Positions 51,177 through 62,019 of a DNA stretch of 64,000 nt are shown here, piece after piece. A program made the position numbers and the translations under genes. Every line of letters starts with the position of its first letter. Within the stretch, counting starts at the first letter, position 1. Origin of the DNA: Arabidopsis thaliana. Taxonomy: Eukaryota > Streptophyta > Magnoliopsida > Brassicales > Brassicaceae. The notes under the pieces were generated by a model. That model did no database searches. It saw only the letters and a list, made by a program, of their open reading frames with translations, and was not told the DNA's origin. Where the stretch lies: positions 21,065,971 through 21,129,970 of the forward strand of contig NC_003070.9 in the NCBI RefSeq assembly GCF_000001735.4. The letters are read 5' to 3'.

Positions 51177-53271
51177 ATGGCTGGTAAGGGAGAAGGTCCA
51201 GCGATCGGAATCGATCTTGGTACTACGTACTCTTGTGTTGGAGTATGGCAACACGACCGTGTTGAGATCATTGCTAATGATCAAGGTAACAGAACCACAC
51301 CTTCGTACGTTGCTTTCACCGACTCTGAGCGGTTGATCGGTGATGCTGCTAAGAATCAAGTTGCCATGAACCCTGTTAACACCGTTTTCGGTATGTAACT
51401 AATCTTTTTCTCTCTTTTTTATTTCTCTAGTCAAGTTGAGTTACGAATTTTTAGGGTTTATATGTGATCTTAATTTTTAGGGTTTAAAGGTGGTCTTAAT
51501 ATTTAGGATTTATAGTAAGAAACAATTTTAGATGAAGTTGATCAAAAAGAATTTTTGTTTATTGATTGCATATTTCTTAAATAACAAAACTCTGTTTTTT
51601 ACTCTGTTTTTTTTTTTAATGATTGTGATAGACGCAAAGAGGTTGATTGGTCGTAGATTCAGTGATGCATCTGTCCAAAGCGACATGAAGTTTTGGCCCT
51701 TCAAGGTAACCCCTGGACAAGCAGACAAACCAATGATTTTCGTAAACTACAAAGGAGAAGAGAAACAATTCGCTGCGGAAGAAATCTCTTCAATGGTTCT
51801 CATTAAGATGCGTGAGATCGCTGAAGCTTACCTTGGTTCTTCGATCAAGAACGCTGTGGTCACTGTTCCTGCATACTTCAATGATTCTCAACGTCAGGCT
51901 ACAAAGGACGCTGGTGTGATTGCTGGTTTGAATGTTTTGCGTATCATCAATGAGCCGACGGCTGCTGCTATTGCTTATGGTCTTGACAAGAAGGCAACAA
52001 GTGTTGGAATCAAGAACGTGTTGATCTTTGATCTTGGTGGTGGTACTTTTGATGTTTCTCTTCTTACCATTGAAGAAGGTATCTTCGAGGTCAAGGCAAC
52101 TGCTGGTGACACTCATCTTGGTGGCGAAGATTTCGACAACAGAATGGTTAACCATTTTGTTCAAGAGTTTAAGAGGAAGAACAAGAAGGATATCAGCGGT
52201 GACGCAAGAGCTCTAAGGAGATTGAGAACTGCCTGCGAGAGAGCAAAGAGAACTCTTTCTTCAACCGCGCAAACGACTGTTGAGGTTGACTCTTTGTTTG
52301 AGGGAATTGATTTCTATTCTCCAATCACTCGTGCAAAATTTGAAGAGATGAACATGGATCTCTTTAGGAAGTGTATGGAGCCTGTTATGAAGTGTCTTCG
52401 TGACAGTAAGATGGACAAAAGCATGGTCCATGATGTTGTCCTTGTCGGTGGTTCTACCCGTATCCCCAAAGTTCAACAGCTTTTACAAGATTTCTTCAAT
52501 GGTAAAGAGCTATGCAAGTCTATTAACCCTGACGAGGCCGTTGCATACGGTGCAGCTGTTCAGGCTGCGATTCTAAGCGGTGAAGGGAACGAAAAGGTTC
52601 AAGATCTTCTCTTGCTTGATGTCACACCTCTCTCCCTTGGTATTGAAACCATTGGTGGTGTCATGACCACTTTGATCCAAAGAAACACAACAATCCCAGC
52701 TAAGAAGGAACAGGAGTTCACCACTACTGTAGACAACCAGCCCGACGTGTTGATCCAAGTCTACGAAGGTGAGAGAGCTAGAACCATAGACAACAACATC
52801 CTTGGTCAATTCGTGCTTTCTGGAATCCCTCCTGCTCCACGAGGTATCCCTCAGTTTACTGTCTGCTTTGACATTGACTCCAATGGTATCCTCAATGTCT
52901 CTGCTGAGGACAAGGCCACTGGAAAAAAGAACAAGATCACAATAACTAATGACAAAGGTCGTCTGTCCAAAGACGATATTGAGAAGATGGTGCAAGAAGC
53001 TGAGAAGTACAAGTCTGAGGATGAGGAACACAAGAAGAAGGTGGAAGCCAAGAATGGTCTTGAGAACTACGCTTACAACGTGGGGAACACACTCCGTGAC
53101 ATGGGTGAGAAGCTTCCAGCTGCAGACAAGAAGAAGTTTGAAGACTCTATTGAGGAGGTAATCCAATGGCTTGACGATAACCAATTGGCTGAGGCTGACG
53201 AGTTTGAACACAAGATGAAGGAGTTGGAGAGTGTCTGGAGTACCATCATCACTAAGATGTATCAAGGATGA
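51177..53271 (+). CDS. HSP70-18: Cytosolic-type HSP70 without the EEVD tail
   Basis: HSP70 is the ATP-dependent folding chaperone. Two exons (51177-51390 and 51632-53271) give 617 residues; the intron sits at the conserved Asp codon of plant cytosolic HSP70 genes. The nucleotide-binding domain has [28 protein letters not shown] and [11 protein letters not shown]. The substrate-binding domain is complete through the helical lid to KMYQG. Cytosolic family members normally have about 650 residues and end in EEVD; here a TGA comes just after KMYQG. The following bases in another frame read [11 protein letters not shown], a remnant of the usual tail, so a frameshift removed it. Loss of EEVD should weaken binding to TPR co-chaperones. 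By memory this is the Arabidopsis gene also called HSP70T-1 or ERD2. Confidence 0.96.
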
Positions 53272-53682
53272 AGCTGGACGAGGATGAAGCTCCTTCAGGG
53301 TGTGTTTACCCCAAGTTGTCTCTTCTTATTTTTCAACTTATTATTTTTTTTTTTATGTTTTATCTTTTTTGAACTATAATAAGTACTTTTCTCTCTAGTG
53401 TTTTGTTGTGACCCTCTCTCTTAGTTGAAAGCTTTCTTATAAAAACCTGCTTTATTTTCCCGCTTTAGATGACACGTTTCATTTATCTCTTTTAACTAAA
53501 TTCACTAATCAGACATATTTATTTAAATTAATATATATGATATTAATAAATTTTCTAATCTTACTATATAATAGGGTCAACGAAATATACAATAATAACA
53601 TATAAAACATTTATATTCAACTATAGTTAATAAGAGATAATACCATATGATTTATTTTAGATAGTCAAAGATGTAGTAATTA

Positions 53683-53794
53683 ATTCAAACAAAAATTTCC
53701 AATTTAAATTTAAAAATTCAACAACATAGTAAATATTACTCATTCGAACAAAAATTTCCAATTTAAATTTAAACATTCAACAACATAGTAAACC
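53683..53794. repeat. 59-bp tandem duplication upstream of the cysteine-rich gene
   Basis: Two copies of a unit starting ATTCAAACAAAAATTTCC or ATTCGAACAAAAATTTCC begin at 53683 and 53742. They differ at a few positions. The second copy ends about 130 bp before the ATG at 53925. Confidence 0.85.
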
Positions 53795-53821
53795 TATGTA
53801 TAATTCAACCATTGCTAAATC

Positions 53822-53829
53822 TATAAATA
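53822..53829 (+). promoter_or_regulatory. TATA box of the first cysteine-rich peptide gene
   Basis: TATAAATA lies 103 bp upstream of the ATG and just downstream of the tandem duplication. Confidence 0.6.
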
Positions 53830-53924
53830 AGTACCCATTATAGTCTAGAAAAGTACGTCAAACAAACACACCACGTATCACAAATTAAAACAAAATTGTG
53901 TTGAATCAAAACTATTAAACAAAA

Positions 53925-54310
53925 ATGGTGAGTATCATGAAGATAATGATGATCATGGTTTTGTTAGTGGTTGGCGTCAGTGCAAAGACGGTGGAAGAAT
54001 GTAAACGAACAACGTGCGCGACTAAATGTCGTGACAGCAAAAGTTTTGCTTGTTCTGATTGTATCATTCATTGCGCTTTTCCTGGAAGTAACTAAACTTT
54101 CCCTCTTTTGTCTATAGCTTCTTTTTTTATCGCATGTTTTAGACCTTTTGTGTTCATAAACTACGGTTATACTTGATGACATTTTCAGGTGAAAGCAAAA
54201 TAAGTCAACCACGGGCTTTGTGTCTCAGGAATTGTGATGTCGGATGTCGCCCAAGCAACACCTGCTACCAACGTTGTATTAAACACTGTCCTCCTCAATC
54301 TTTGATTTGA
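53925..54310 (+). CDS. Cysteine-rich secreted peptide
   Basis: Two exons (53925-54087 and 54189-54310) give 94 residues. Residues 1-20 are a methionine-rich hydrophobic signal peptide ending near GVSA. The mature part has twelve cysteines, six in each exon, in two similar blocks (CRDSK, CSDC, then CLRNC, CRPSNTC, CIKHC). The pattern is of the plant thionin-like or defensin-like cysteine-rich peptides, but the exact class is not recognised. A diverged relative lies 2 kb downstream at 56101 with the same intron position and phase. A role in defence or cell signalling is possible but is inference. Confidence 0.8.
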
Positions 54311-54455
54311 GATTTACGTGCACCTGCCTTTTAGATTCGAGTCTTTGATGTTTGGATGTAATTTACATGAAATTACGTCTCGTAAACATATTTAAATTTA
54401 ATAAATAAATAAATTTATTGAAACATTTGGCGGTGTCACAATTACACTGGACATT

Positions 54456-54606
54456 TTTTGAGATATTAATTTTTTTTTTTTTGAATATATGGAAAAATTC
54501 ATTTTTTTGGAGAAGAGATCCCTCCGAACGTGCATCAAACTCAACACCTCCATCTGGGAGATTTACCACTAGGGCAACAACACGTTGGTGTTTTGAGATA
54601 TCAATT
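54456..54606 (-). mobile_element. tRNA-derived SINE with target duplication
   Basis: A 16-bp direct repeat, TTTTGAGATATTAATT at 54456-54471 and TTTTGAGATATCAATT at 54591-54606, flanks the insertion. The body, read on the minus strand from 54590 to 54472, has a box-A-like TTGCCCTAGTGGTAA and a box-B-like GTTGAGTTTGATGC, and ends in about a dozen A. The 119-bp body is short for a SINE, so it may be 5'-truncated or a short family. The subfamily is not identified. Confidence 0.72.
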
Positions 54607-56100
54607 ATTTGATCAATTTCATATACATGTACACATGTTGAATATTTCAGCAATAACCACAACTGTATATGGATAAAATATCCATTGCACAACCAGACCT
54701 TCTCTTCTCTTATGAAAGCTTCATGTAGAAATTGTTTAAGAGATGGTTTCATCTCAGAAATTCTAATTAAAAGAATCAAAATCAGGTGGACAAAATGGGA
54801 AGTACTAGACACTAGACAATGAACTGGAGTTATGGCAGAATTTTGTTGATCAGGCCAATGCATTCAACCACATAATCACAATTGATTCAACTTTGGGTTT
54901 CTCTAGTGTGAACGACACTGACAAAGACGAAGCTGTTGTGGTTTAGCACTACTTCATGGAAGTAATGGGCTTTATTGGGCTCCTCTTACTCACCGTTTAA
55001 GCTCTTCTAGTGATCTAAAGCATTCTAGATTTAGTTTTGGAATAAGGTTTAAGAGCAACGATGAATGTGAGAATCAGAACACTGAAGAAACGAACCGAGA
55101 CAACTGGGTAAAATATGAGACACGAAGCTTATCGACTTCGAGTAAAATAAAAGAGAAAAGGTTCTATCGATCACCAAATATACATAGCAATAGCATAAAA
55201 GAATTACAAAACAGAAAAGCAAATTAAAAGCAATGAAACTGTGAATTGTAGGTGTACTTTTAAGAAAAAGTAACACCACATGAACACTAGTCAGTCTTTC
55301 CAATTTTTCTTTTTAAAGTATCTCAAAATCATCAAAATTTAATAATAAATCAATCACCAAATCACCAATTTATTATAAAGATTTTTGGTAAAAAATGTAA
55401 CAAATCAATCTAATATTATCCCCCCACCCCATTCTTTAACCAATTAATTAGATATTATCGCAATCTTCAACCATAAAGATAATTTATAATGTTTAGATAC
55501 TTAAAAAGTATATTGGATACCAATTTAATTATAATTAAAGTATACATATAGTCATCAAGAACTATTTAATTTAAAATATCTACTAATTTTTTATTTTTAA
55601 ATTTAATTTTACCAATTTTCCTTCTAGTTACAAATATTTTTATCACATTTTATATTTAAATTTTCTTCCACGTTCACCTCAATCCACTTTTTGAAGTCCT
55701 AATTCCATTTTATCCAAAATTCAGATGTTTCTTTTGTGCATGATTTTACTTATTTTGATTCTCTACTTAAAATGTTTATCTTTTAATTGCTCTTATAAAA
55801 GTAGAAATCCTTACAAATTTCGTAAATAATATAACCATCTTTATTACTTTTAAATTATAGTTTCAAACAAGTTATATATATCTCGAAATGTTAAAGATGT
55901 GGAAATTTATTGTAGAATATATTCTGAAGATTTGTTGCAGAATATACTGGCAAATTTGTGGCAATCTAATTAATCATAATTCTGCCATCTTCTGAACGGT
56001 CATGAGATGCATTTTATGCAAAAAATTATATATAATCAGAATGTGTTGATTCAGTAGTTGACAAATCTTAACAAGAGAAAAAAACAAAACAAAAAGGAAG
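54607..56100. other. Intergenic region between the two cysteine-rich genes
   Basis: No gene is supported. 54890-55060 has a slightly higher GC content and short broken frames and may be a gene remnant. The rest is AT-rich. Confidence 0.5.
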
Positions 56101-56478
56101 ATGTCGAGTATGAATATGATCAAGATAACAATGATGATGGCTTTGGTACTAATGGGCGTGAGAGCAACGACTGTAACTCAGTCTCAAGAAACAGACCGCA
56201 AGTTCGAGTGTCACAGCATGAACCATATAGCTTGTACTGGTTGCCTCTTCGGATGCGTTTCTCCTCGAACTTTTTTTTTCATTATATGATTTGGATATAT
56301 GTGTTCACAATGAATGGTTTATAACTTGTAGTTAATGATGTTTTCAGGGAATAATGGAATGTACTGGAACCCAAAGATGTGTTATTTTATTTGCTCTGGA
56401 CCTTGTGGTAAAGACAATAACTGTCGCCAACGTTGTAAGAAATGTTGTCATTGGCGGTGCATGGGTCCATCTTGTTGA
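56101..56478 (+). pseudogene. Second cysteine-rich peptide gene, splice donor lost
   Basis: Exon 1 (56101-56269) encodes a signal peptide (about residues 1-25) and CHSMN, CTGCLFGC. Exon 2 (56348-56478) follows a TTTTCAG acceptor and encodes a cysteine-rich block (CYFIC, CGKDNNC, CKKCC, ending in a cysteine and TGA). Joining needs one overhanging base, the same phase as in the gene at 53925, which puts the donor after 56269. The bases there are CT, not GT. Without splicing the frame ends at a TGA soon after. It is probably a decaying paralog, unless a non-canonical site is used. Confidence 0.7.
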
Positions 56479-56801
56479 AGATTTTAGATTCATGGGTCTT
56501 AGACTTGTGGAAATTTTGGTGTATTACTTTTCTTGTTATTTGACACACTAAAATCTAATAAAGAGATCATTAATTTTCTTGAATATAAGTATACTTACTT
56601 CACTCTTTTTCATTTCTCAAACCAATTGCTGTACAAAGGAGTTGCAACACATCATTTACCACTAACATAACTTGTAATATATCTTTTTCGTCTATATATT
56701 AAAGATGGTTGAGAAGAGCAATGTCAACAATAAAACACCAAGACTAATCTATATCAGAAGACTCAGGACAACATAACATGATCAATGACTCATAACCAGG
56801 C

Positions 56802-58264
56802 TCAAGGCGTTTTCCTAGATTCTAAAGTTACAGTTGAGGAATCACCTTGCTTCTTCTTCGTCGTTGCAACTTCATCGATACCTTCAGAGGAATTTACCTC
56901 ACTAAGACTTCTTTTCTTTGGTTTCGTCTTTGAGCTATCCTTCACCTCCGTCTCCTTATCTATCTCCATCGGAGTTTTCTCCACGTTTGATGAAGAATAA
57001 AAAGGTGGTTCTTGCCCACTTAGATGACAAAAGACACGTTCTACTGTTTCGTTTATCTCTTTTCCTAACCCATCTTTCTCAATAATCAAATCCCAAACTG
57101 ATTTTGATGCCTTCTCTAGCACTGGACCTCTGCCCACAAAGACAACAACAACAACAAACAAAAATTATTTCATCAACACATATTTTTTCCGACAACAAAA
57201 TAAAACCAAGAAATTGGTAGTACAGAACAGAAGACTATCTGTGTATGTTAGTATGCATACAGGTAACTCCGAGGAATAGAGAACATTACCTACCTGACCT
57301 ATATTATTCAATCAGCTCTAAGAATGTGACATAGAGATATGGAAAAAAACTGATATCCATAAATGCTCTAAGAATATGACACAGAACAAGATCGATACTG
57401 CGCCTCCAAAGAGTTTAGAACATTGCTTCTTATGAATGGTTTTTCCTTTATATTGTTCAATCAGCTCAAAATTAGGTGGGGGCTATAAGCTAAGAATATG
57501 ATGTAGAATTATGCAAAACCGATATCCATATCACCATATGTACTTGTATTACCTATCATGACTAATGAGTTTTCTATATAATTCAATCATCTCTAAGAAT
57601 GAAACATAGAACTATGGTCAAAGAAAGGAGAACAAGATATATACTAGATAAATGCTCTTAGAAAGCAGAACAAGATCGATACTGCAATGCCGAGGAATTT
57701 AAAACATTACAAATCATGAATGGTTTATATAATTAAATCAGCTGTACAATTAGCTGGGGCTATAGCTAAGAGTATGAACCAGAATTATGCAAATACAATT
57801 GCCGTACATGTTAGTAAACTACTGAAAATCTATCAGTTTGCAAGATAAAAACAAAGGCTTCTACTACATATGCAAATACTTAACCATAATATACAGAAAC
57901 CAGTAATCCAGAATCAATGTAATAAGAGCTGAGATATCTAAAGGAGAAAATTTTACTCGAGTTCTTGGCGAAGAGCATCAAAGAGTTCTCTTTTAGTCTG
58001 TTTCTCAGCACCAGGTGTGTTCAGAACTTTACTCTCTTCCGCCATTTTAATCGTTGTGCTCTTTAACTCTTCCTGTTCACAATAATCACAAGAATTTGAA
58101 TCACAAAAACAAAAAGTCACAAACTTTGAAATCAAAATCAAAATCTAAGAACTTACATTGGCTTTGAGCTGATTGATGATCCTTAATCGGAGAGCATCGA
58201 TAGTACCATCGTTCATAAGATGTTCAAGAACGTCTTCTGGTTTAATTACTGAAGAAGACGACAT
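56802..58264 (-). CDS. Shg1/BOD1-like protein
   Basis: Three exons (58264-58157, 58072-57957, 57129-56802) give 183 residues. The N-terminal 110 residues (LMNDGTIDALRLRIINQLKA, then KRELFDALRQELEGPVLEKA) fit the Shg1/BOD1 helical domain, found in the COMPASS subunit Shg1 and in vertebrate BOD1 proteins. The C-terminus is acidic and lysine-rich with no domain (KTKPKKRSLSEVNSSEG). A nuclear or chromatin role is inferred from the family only; the fold assignment is moderate. The second intron is long, about 830 bp. I recall the Arabidopsis gene being labelled an antigenic heat-stable protein. Confidence 0.85.
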
Positions 58265-58784
58265 TGTTCTTCAAAATCCCCCAACCAAAAAAACCCTAAA
58301 CGTTTTTGAAAACCGATTATGATGCTTTGAGGTACCAGAGACAGATACAAATAATCGTAGCTGTGAAAGATTCGATTTTGGAAAAACCCAGAAGCTGAGA
58401 ATCCAAATTGGATTGAGAGAGTAGCAATCAGAGATTGAAAACGAGTTTCTTTCGTCGGGAAATATTTGTCTAGCTTTGGTTCTCAATCTTTCCTTTGAAA
58501 GAAACATACGGTTTTTCTAAACCGAATTAAACCAAAATCTCATGTTATTACATATAGAATTTTTCCTTACTATTTAAAAAAACAATTCACAATCCATCAT
58601 TATTAAATTTATATTTTTTTAAATATGTGTGATTTCTAAAAGGATCATGCTAATGTGTCTTGGTAATAGAGATTCTTAAACAAATTTAATTAATTACCCA
58701 ATATTTACTAAAAAGTTATTGAAACTACAACCAGATTTGGTCTTATAATATTTGTAACCCAATACCAAATAAAAAGATTTGGGG
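58265..58784. other. Upstream region of the Shg1-like gene
   Basis: This holds the 5' untranslated region and promoter of the minus-strand gene on the left, then AT-rich DNA up to the LTR insertion. No further gene is visible. Confidence 0.6.
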
Positions 58785-58974
58785 CTTAATGTTAGGGGTT
58801 AGATTTGGGCTTGCTTTTCCCAAGGCCCAAATCCAAGTCAAAGGCCTAAGCAGAATGTTAAGTCAAGAGGGTAGGCTCGTCAAAACCCTGGAGGAATGCC
58901 CTACACGCAGAAGGCTATAAATACGGAATAGCATGTCTTGTCAAAGGGGGGGAGGACACTTAGAGACAAAGAGA

Positions 58975-59650
58975 AGCTCGTCAGCTCTCCCGTCTAACCA
59001 GCTCGTCAGCTCACCCGTCTGAAGCGCCTCGTCAGCCGGTCCGTCTCAAGTAGCTCGTCAGCTCTCCCGTCTAACCAGCTCGTCAGCTCACCCGTCTGAA
59101 GCGTCTCGTCAGCCGGTCCGTCTCAAGTAGCTCGTCAGCTCTCCCGTCTAACCAGCTCGTCAGCTTACCCGTCTGAAGCATCTCGTCAGCCGGTCCGTCT
59201 CAAGTAGCTCGTCAGCTCTCCCGTCTAACCAGCTCGTCAGCTCACCCGTCTGAAGCATCTCGTCAGCCGGTCCGTCTCAAGTAGCTCGTCAGCTCTCCCG
59301 TCTAACCAGCTCGTCAGCTTACCCGTCTGAAGCATCTCGTCAGCCGGTCCGTCTCAAATAGCTCATCCGTTCGCCCGTCGCAAGCAGCTCGTCAGCTCAC
59401 CCGTCCGAAGTATCTCGCCAGCCGGTCAATCTCAAGTAGCTCTTAGTTCGCCCGTCTCGTCAGCTTACCCGTCTGAAGCATCTCGTCAACTGGTCCGTCT
59501 CAAGTAACTCATCAGTTCGCCCGTAAGCAGCTCGTCAGCTCACCCATCCGAAGTACCTCGTTTGCCCATCCATCCTGAGTAGCTCGTTTACTCGTCCGTC
59601 CGAAGTGTCTCGCCAACTTGCCCGCCCAAAGTAACTAACCTACTCGCACG
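58975..59650 (+). repeat. 77-bp minisatellite inside the LTR
   Basis: Units start at 58975, 59052, 59129, 59206, 59283 and 59360, an exact 77-bp period. The first five are nearly identical; later ones to about 59650 are degenerate. Each unit is itself three diverged subunits of about 25 bp built on CTCGTCAG and CCCGTCT. Confidence 0.93.
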
Positions 59651-59817
59651 TCTCGAGAAGCCATTCAACTCGTCACTTATCCGCCGGATCATCCCTAAAA
59701 CTGCCTAACTCGACATACGACCTTCCTCCAGTAATGACCTAGCTCGTTTATCGCGATATGAACTACGTGTGGCTTGATCCCTTTCTAAGGGTACGTAGGC
59801 AGCCTTTTACAAGGTTC

Positions 59818-60140
59818 AGCTATCAAGATCGTTCTTCCGGCCTCAAGCTCGTCTTTCATCTACTATCAAGATCGTTCTTCCGGCCTTAAGCTCGTCTTTC
59901 ATCTACAATCGGCTCGTTCTTCCGGCCTCAAGCTCGTCTTTCATCTACAATCGGCTCGTTCTTCCGGCCTCAAGCTCGTCTTTCATCTACAATCGGCTCG
60001 TTCTTCCGGCCTCAAGCTCGTCTTTCATCTACAATCGGCTCGTTCTTCCGGCCTCAAGCTCGTCTTTCATCTACAATCGGCTCGTTCTTCCGGCCTCAAG
60101 CTCGTCTTTCATCTACAATCGGCTCGTTCTTACTCTATTC
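59818..60140 (+). repeat. 42-bp minisatellite inside the LTR
   Basis: Units carrying GGCTCGTTCTTCCGGCCTCA and then AGCTCGTCTTTCATCTACAA recur at 59911, 59953, 59995, 60037, 60079 and 60121, a 42-bp period, with two variant units before 59911 that have AAGATCG in place of GGCTCG. The last unit is cut short. Confidence 0.93.
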
Positions 60141-60235
60141 GCCTAAGTCGCGGGCTCGTCATTAATAGAAAGATTCTTCTTCCTTCCCTAGAGATCCCAT
60201 TTTCGTACTTGTTTAATTCGTGCATTAACACTTAA

Positions 60236-62019
60236 TATAAAATAATACTTTGCAAAAATAAAAACAAATTTGAAAATAGGGGCTTCTATATCCAAAATCA
60301 TGTGCCTCTAATGCCTGCTTCTAACTAATTCATTTGTTGTCTTTATTAAGCATTTTCAAAAAAAAGTTGGGCTTCTATTTTTTTTGTGGCTCCTTACATA
60401 TGTGTCATAAGAAATGTGAAAGGATAGATCTGAATACAACAACCAATCACTCCATGTCTTCTTGTGGAACTTCTGCTCCATGTCTTCTTGTTTCTTCCTT
60501 ATCTGTTCGTTATTTATTCATTTCCATCTTCATCACTTTTTTTGGTGTCATTCTTATAAGACTCATGTAGTGTATACCTTTTTATTCATGTGCACCTTGA
60601 TATTTCTCAATGCATTGTTTACCTTTTCATTAATTGATTATATAACTCATGCATTTACTTAACTAATTACAAATGGTATCATTGTGTTAGTTATATATAT
60701 CTTTTTTGTTTGTCGACCACTTACATATATATATATATATATATTTCAGTATTAAAGTGTCTATAATATACATAAGCAATTAATTCACAAGAGCATATAT
60801 ATTTATGAAATAAGTGATATATAAGTTTTGCTATATAATATAAATCATGAACATTAATATATGATACAAATCTTTGTTATATGTTTCGTACCTATACACA
60901 TATCGAATTTATACATATATGGCTTTGCATTTTGACCCAAATCATGGAATTTGTATATTTTTATAATCTCTTCACAAAAAGTTAATGATTTTTTTGTCAT
61001 TTTAAGTTAAAAAGTAAATTACTGCTTTCAATCATTTGTTGCATAAAATAAATGCTAATATTAAAAATCTATGATTCAAATAGTTTAAAAGTATATATAC
61101 ATAAGTTGTACAAAAACAAAATCAAACCAGTGAACCCTACTCCATCTTTATTGACATAAGATTTGACTCAAATGTTCTTTGATTCCATCACAGATTCAAT
61201 TGAATATAAGCTTCTCAACTTCGTCAATTCAATTAAATATAAATCAACTAAAGTATTCTACAAAATTTTTTGGTAAAACTTGTGTTTCATTTTTCTTATA
61301 TAAGTTGAAAAATCAATAAAAACAATTATTCAGAATAAGTCCTAACTAGATCTAAACCTATTCTAATCTTCGCTATAGAACATGGATTCTTTTTTAGTCC
61401 ATCACAAATACGGATTTGGAAATAACAAAATCAATCACTAATATGTTTTAAAATCAAGGAACTCGTTTAAAAAATATAAATTTTTGTAAAAAACTTACAT
61501 AGATTTGACCTTGTAAGATTACATACAGATTTTAGATAATAATCGATTATATCTTATAACTAAAATTACAATAAAATTTACTTAATAATCATTTCATCGT
61601 TACATAGTTCAGGTAAACTACCTAGTAGATCTTTATATTTATGTAAATAATCCTAATTGAAATGCAGATAAAATTATAGTTTACTCCAATAAACCTAACA
61701 TTTTTATAATTATTATATAACTAGATGGATAGAGATAATATATTAATATGTGATAAATAAATATTATTTTTTATTATCTTATAACACTTTATTTTACTTG
61801 GTGTAAATGTTATTATTTTTAATTAGCTGTTTTGACATCTTATTTTTAATGCTTTTTTTTAACTCACTTATTTTTAGTGCTTTATAAAAAATATATTACA
61901 TAATTTTTCTAATTACACCGTAATTTTTTCCTCAAAAGCTTTTATTTATTGCATAGAAGATACAGATTTACCATAATTGTTATTATTACCTAAAAATGTT
62001 TGATTGGTCAGTTAGCAAA
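60236..62019. other. Intergenic AT-rich region
   Basis: No gene is supported; open frames are short and without recognisable motifs. A TA microsatellite lies at 60725-60744. The composition suggests old transposon remains. Confidence 0.55.

Larger units (their letters stand above)
58790..60230 (+). mobile_element. Solo LTR of a retrotransposon
   Basis: The element starts TGTTAG and ends TTAACA, giving the TG...CA ends and a short inverted repeat (TGTTA/TAACA). A 5-bp target duplication CTTAA flanks it at 58785-58789 and 60231-60235. Its 1441 bp hold no gag or pol reading frame and no primer-binding site follows, so it is a solo LTR left by recombination. A TATA box (CTATAAATA, 58915-58923) gives the plus orientation. 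More than half of its length is made of two minisatellites. The family is not identified. Confidence 0.88.

Noticed and set aside
51532-51631. Upstream extension of the HSP70 second exon frame
   Set aside because: It is the end of the intron. The first exon at 51177-51390 supplies the conserved N-terminus and joins in frame.
52573-53265. 230-codon open frame antisense to HSP70 exon 2
   Set aside because: Long antisense frames are a known by-product of HSP70 codon use. The sense strand has all HSP70 motifs, and the antisense product resembles nothing.
54363-54863. 166-codon minus-strand frame
   Set aside because: It runs through the SINE, its A-tail and flanking AT-rich DNA. The openness is incidental.
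59818-60140. CRISPR-like array of regular repeats
   Set aside because: Repeats are contiguous, with no unique spacers, and lie inside an LTR in a plant nuclear genome. It is a minisatellite.
60334-60662. Two overlapping 66-78-codon plus-strand frames
   Set aside because: They lack any known motif, and neither has a promoter or splice context that supports a gene.
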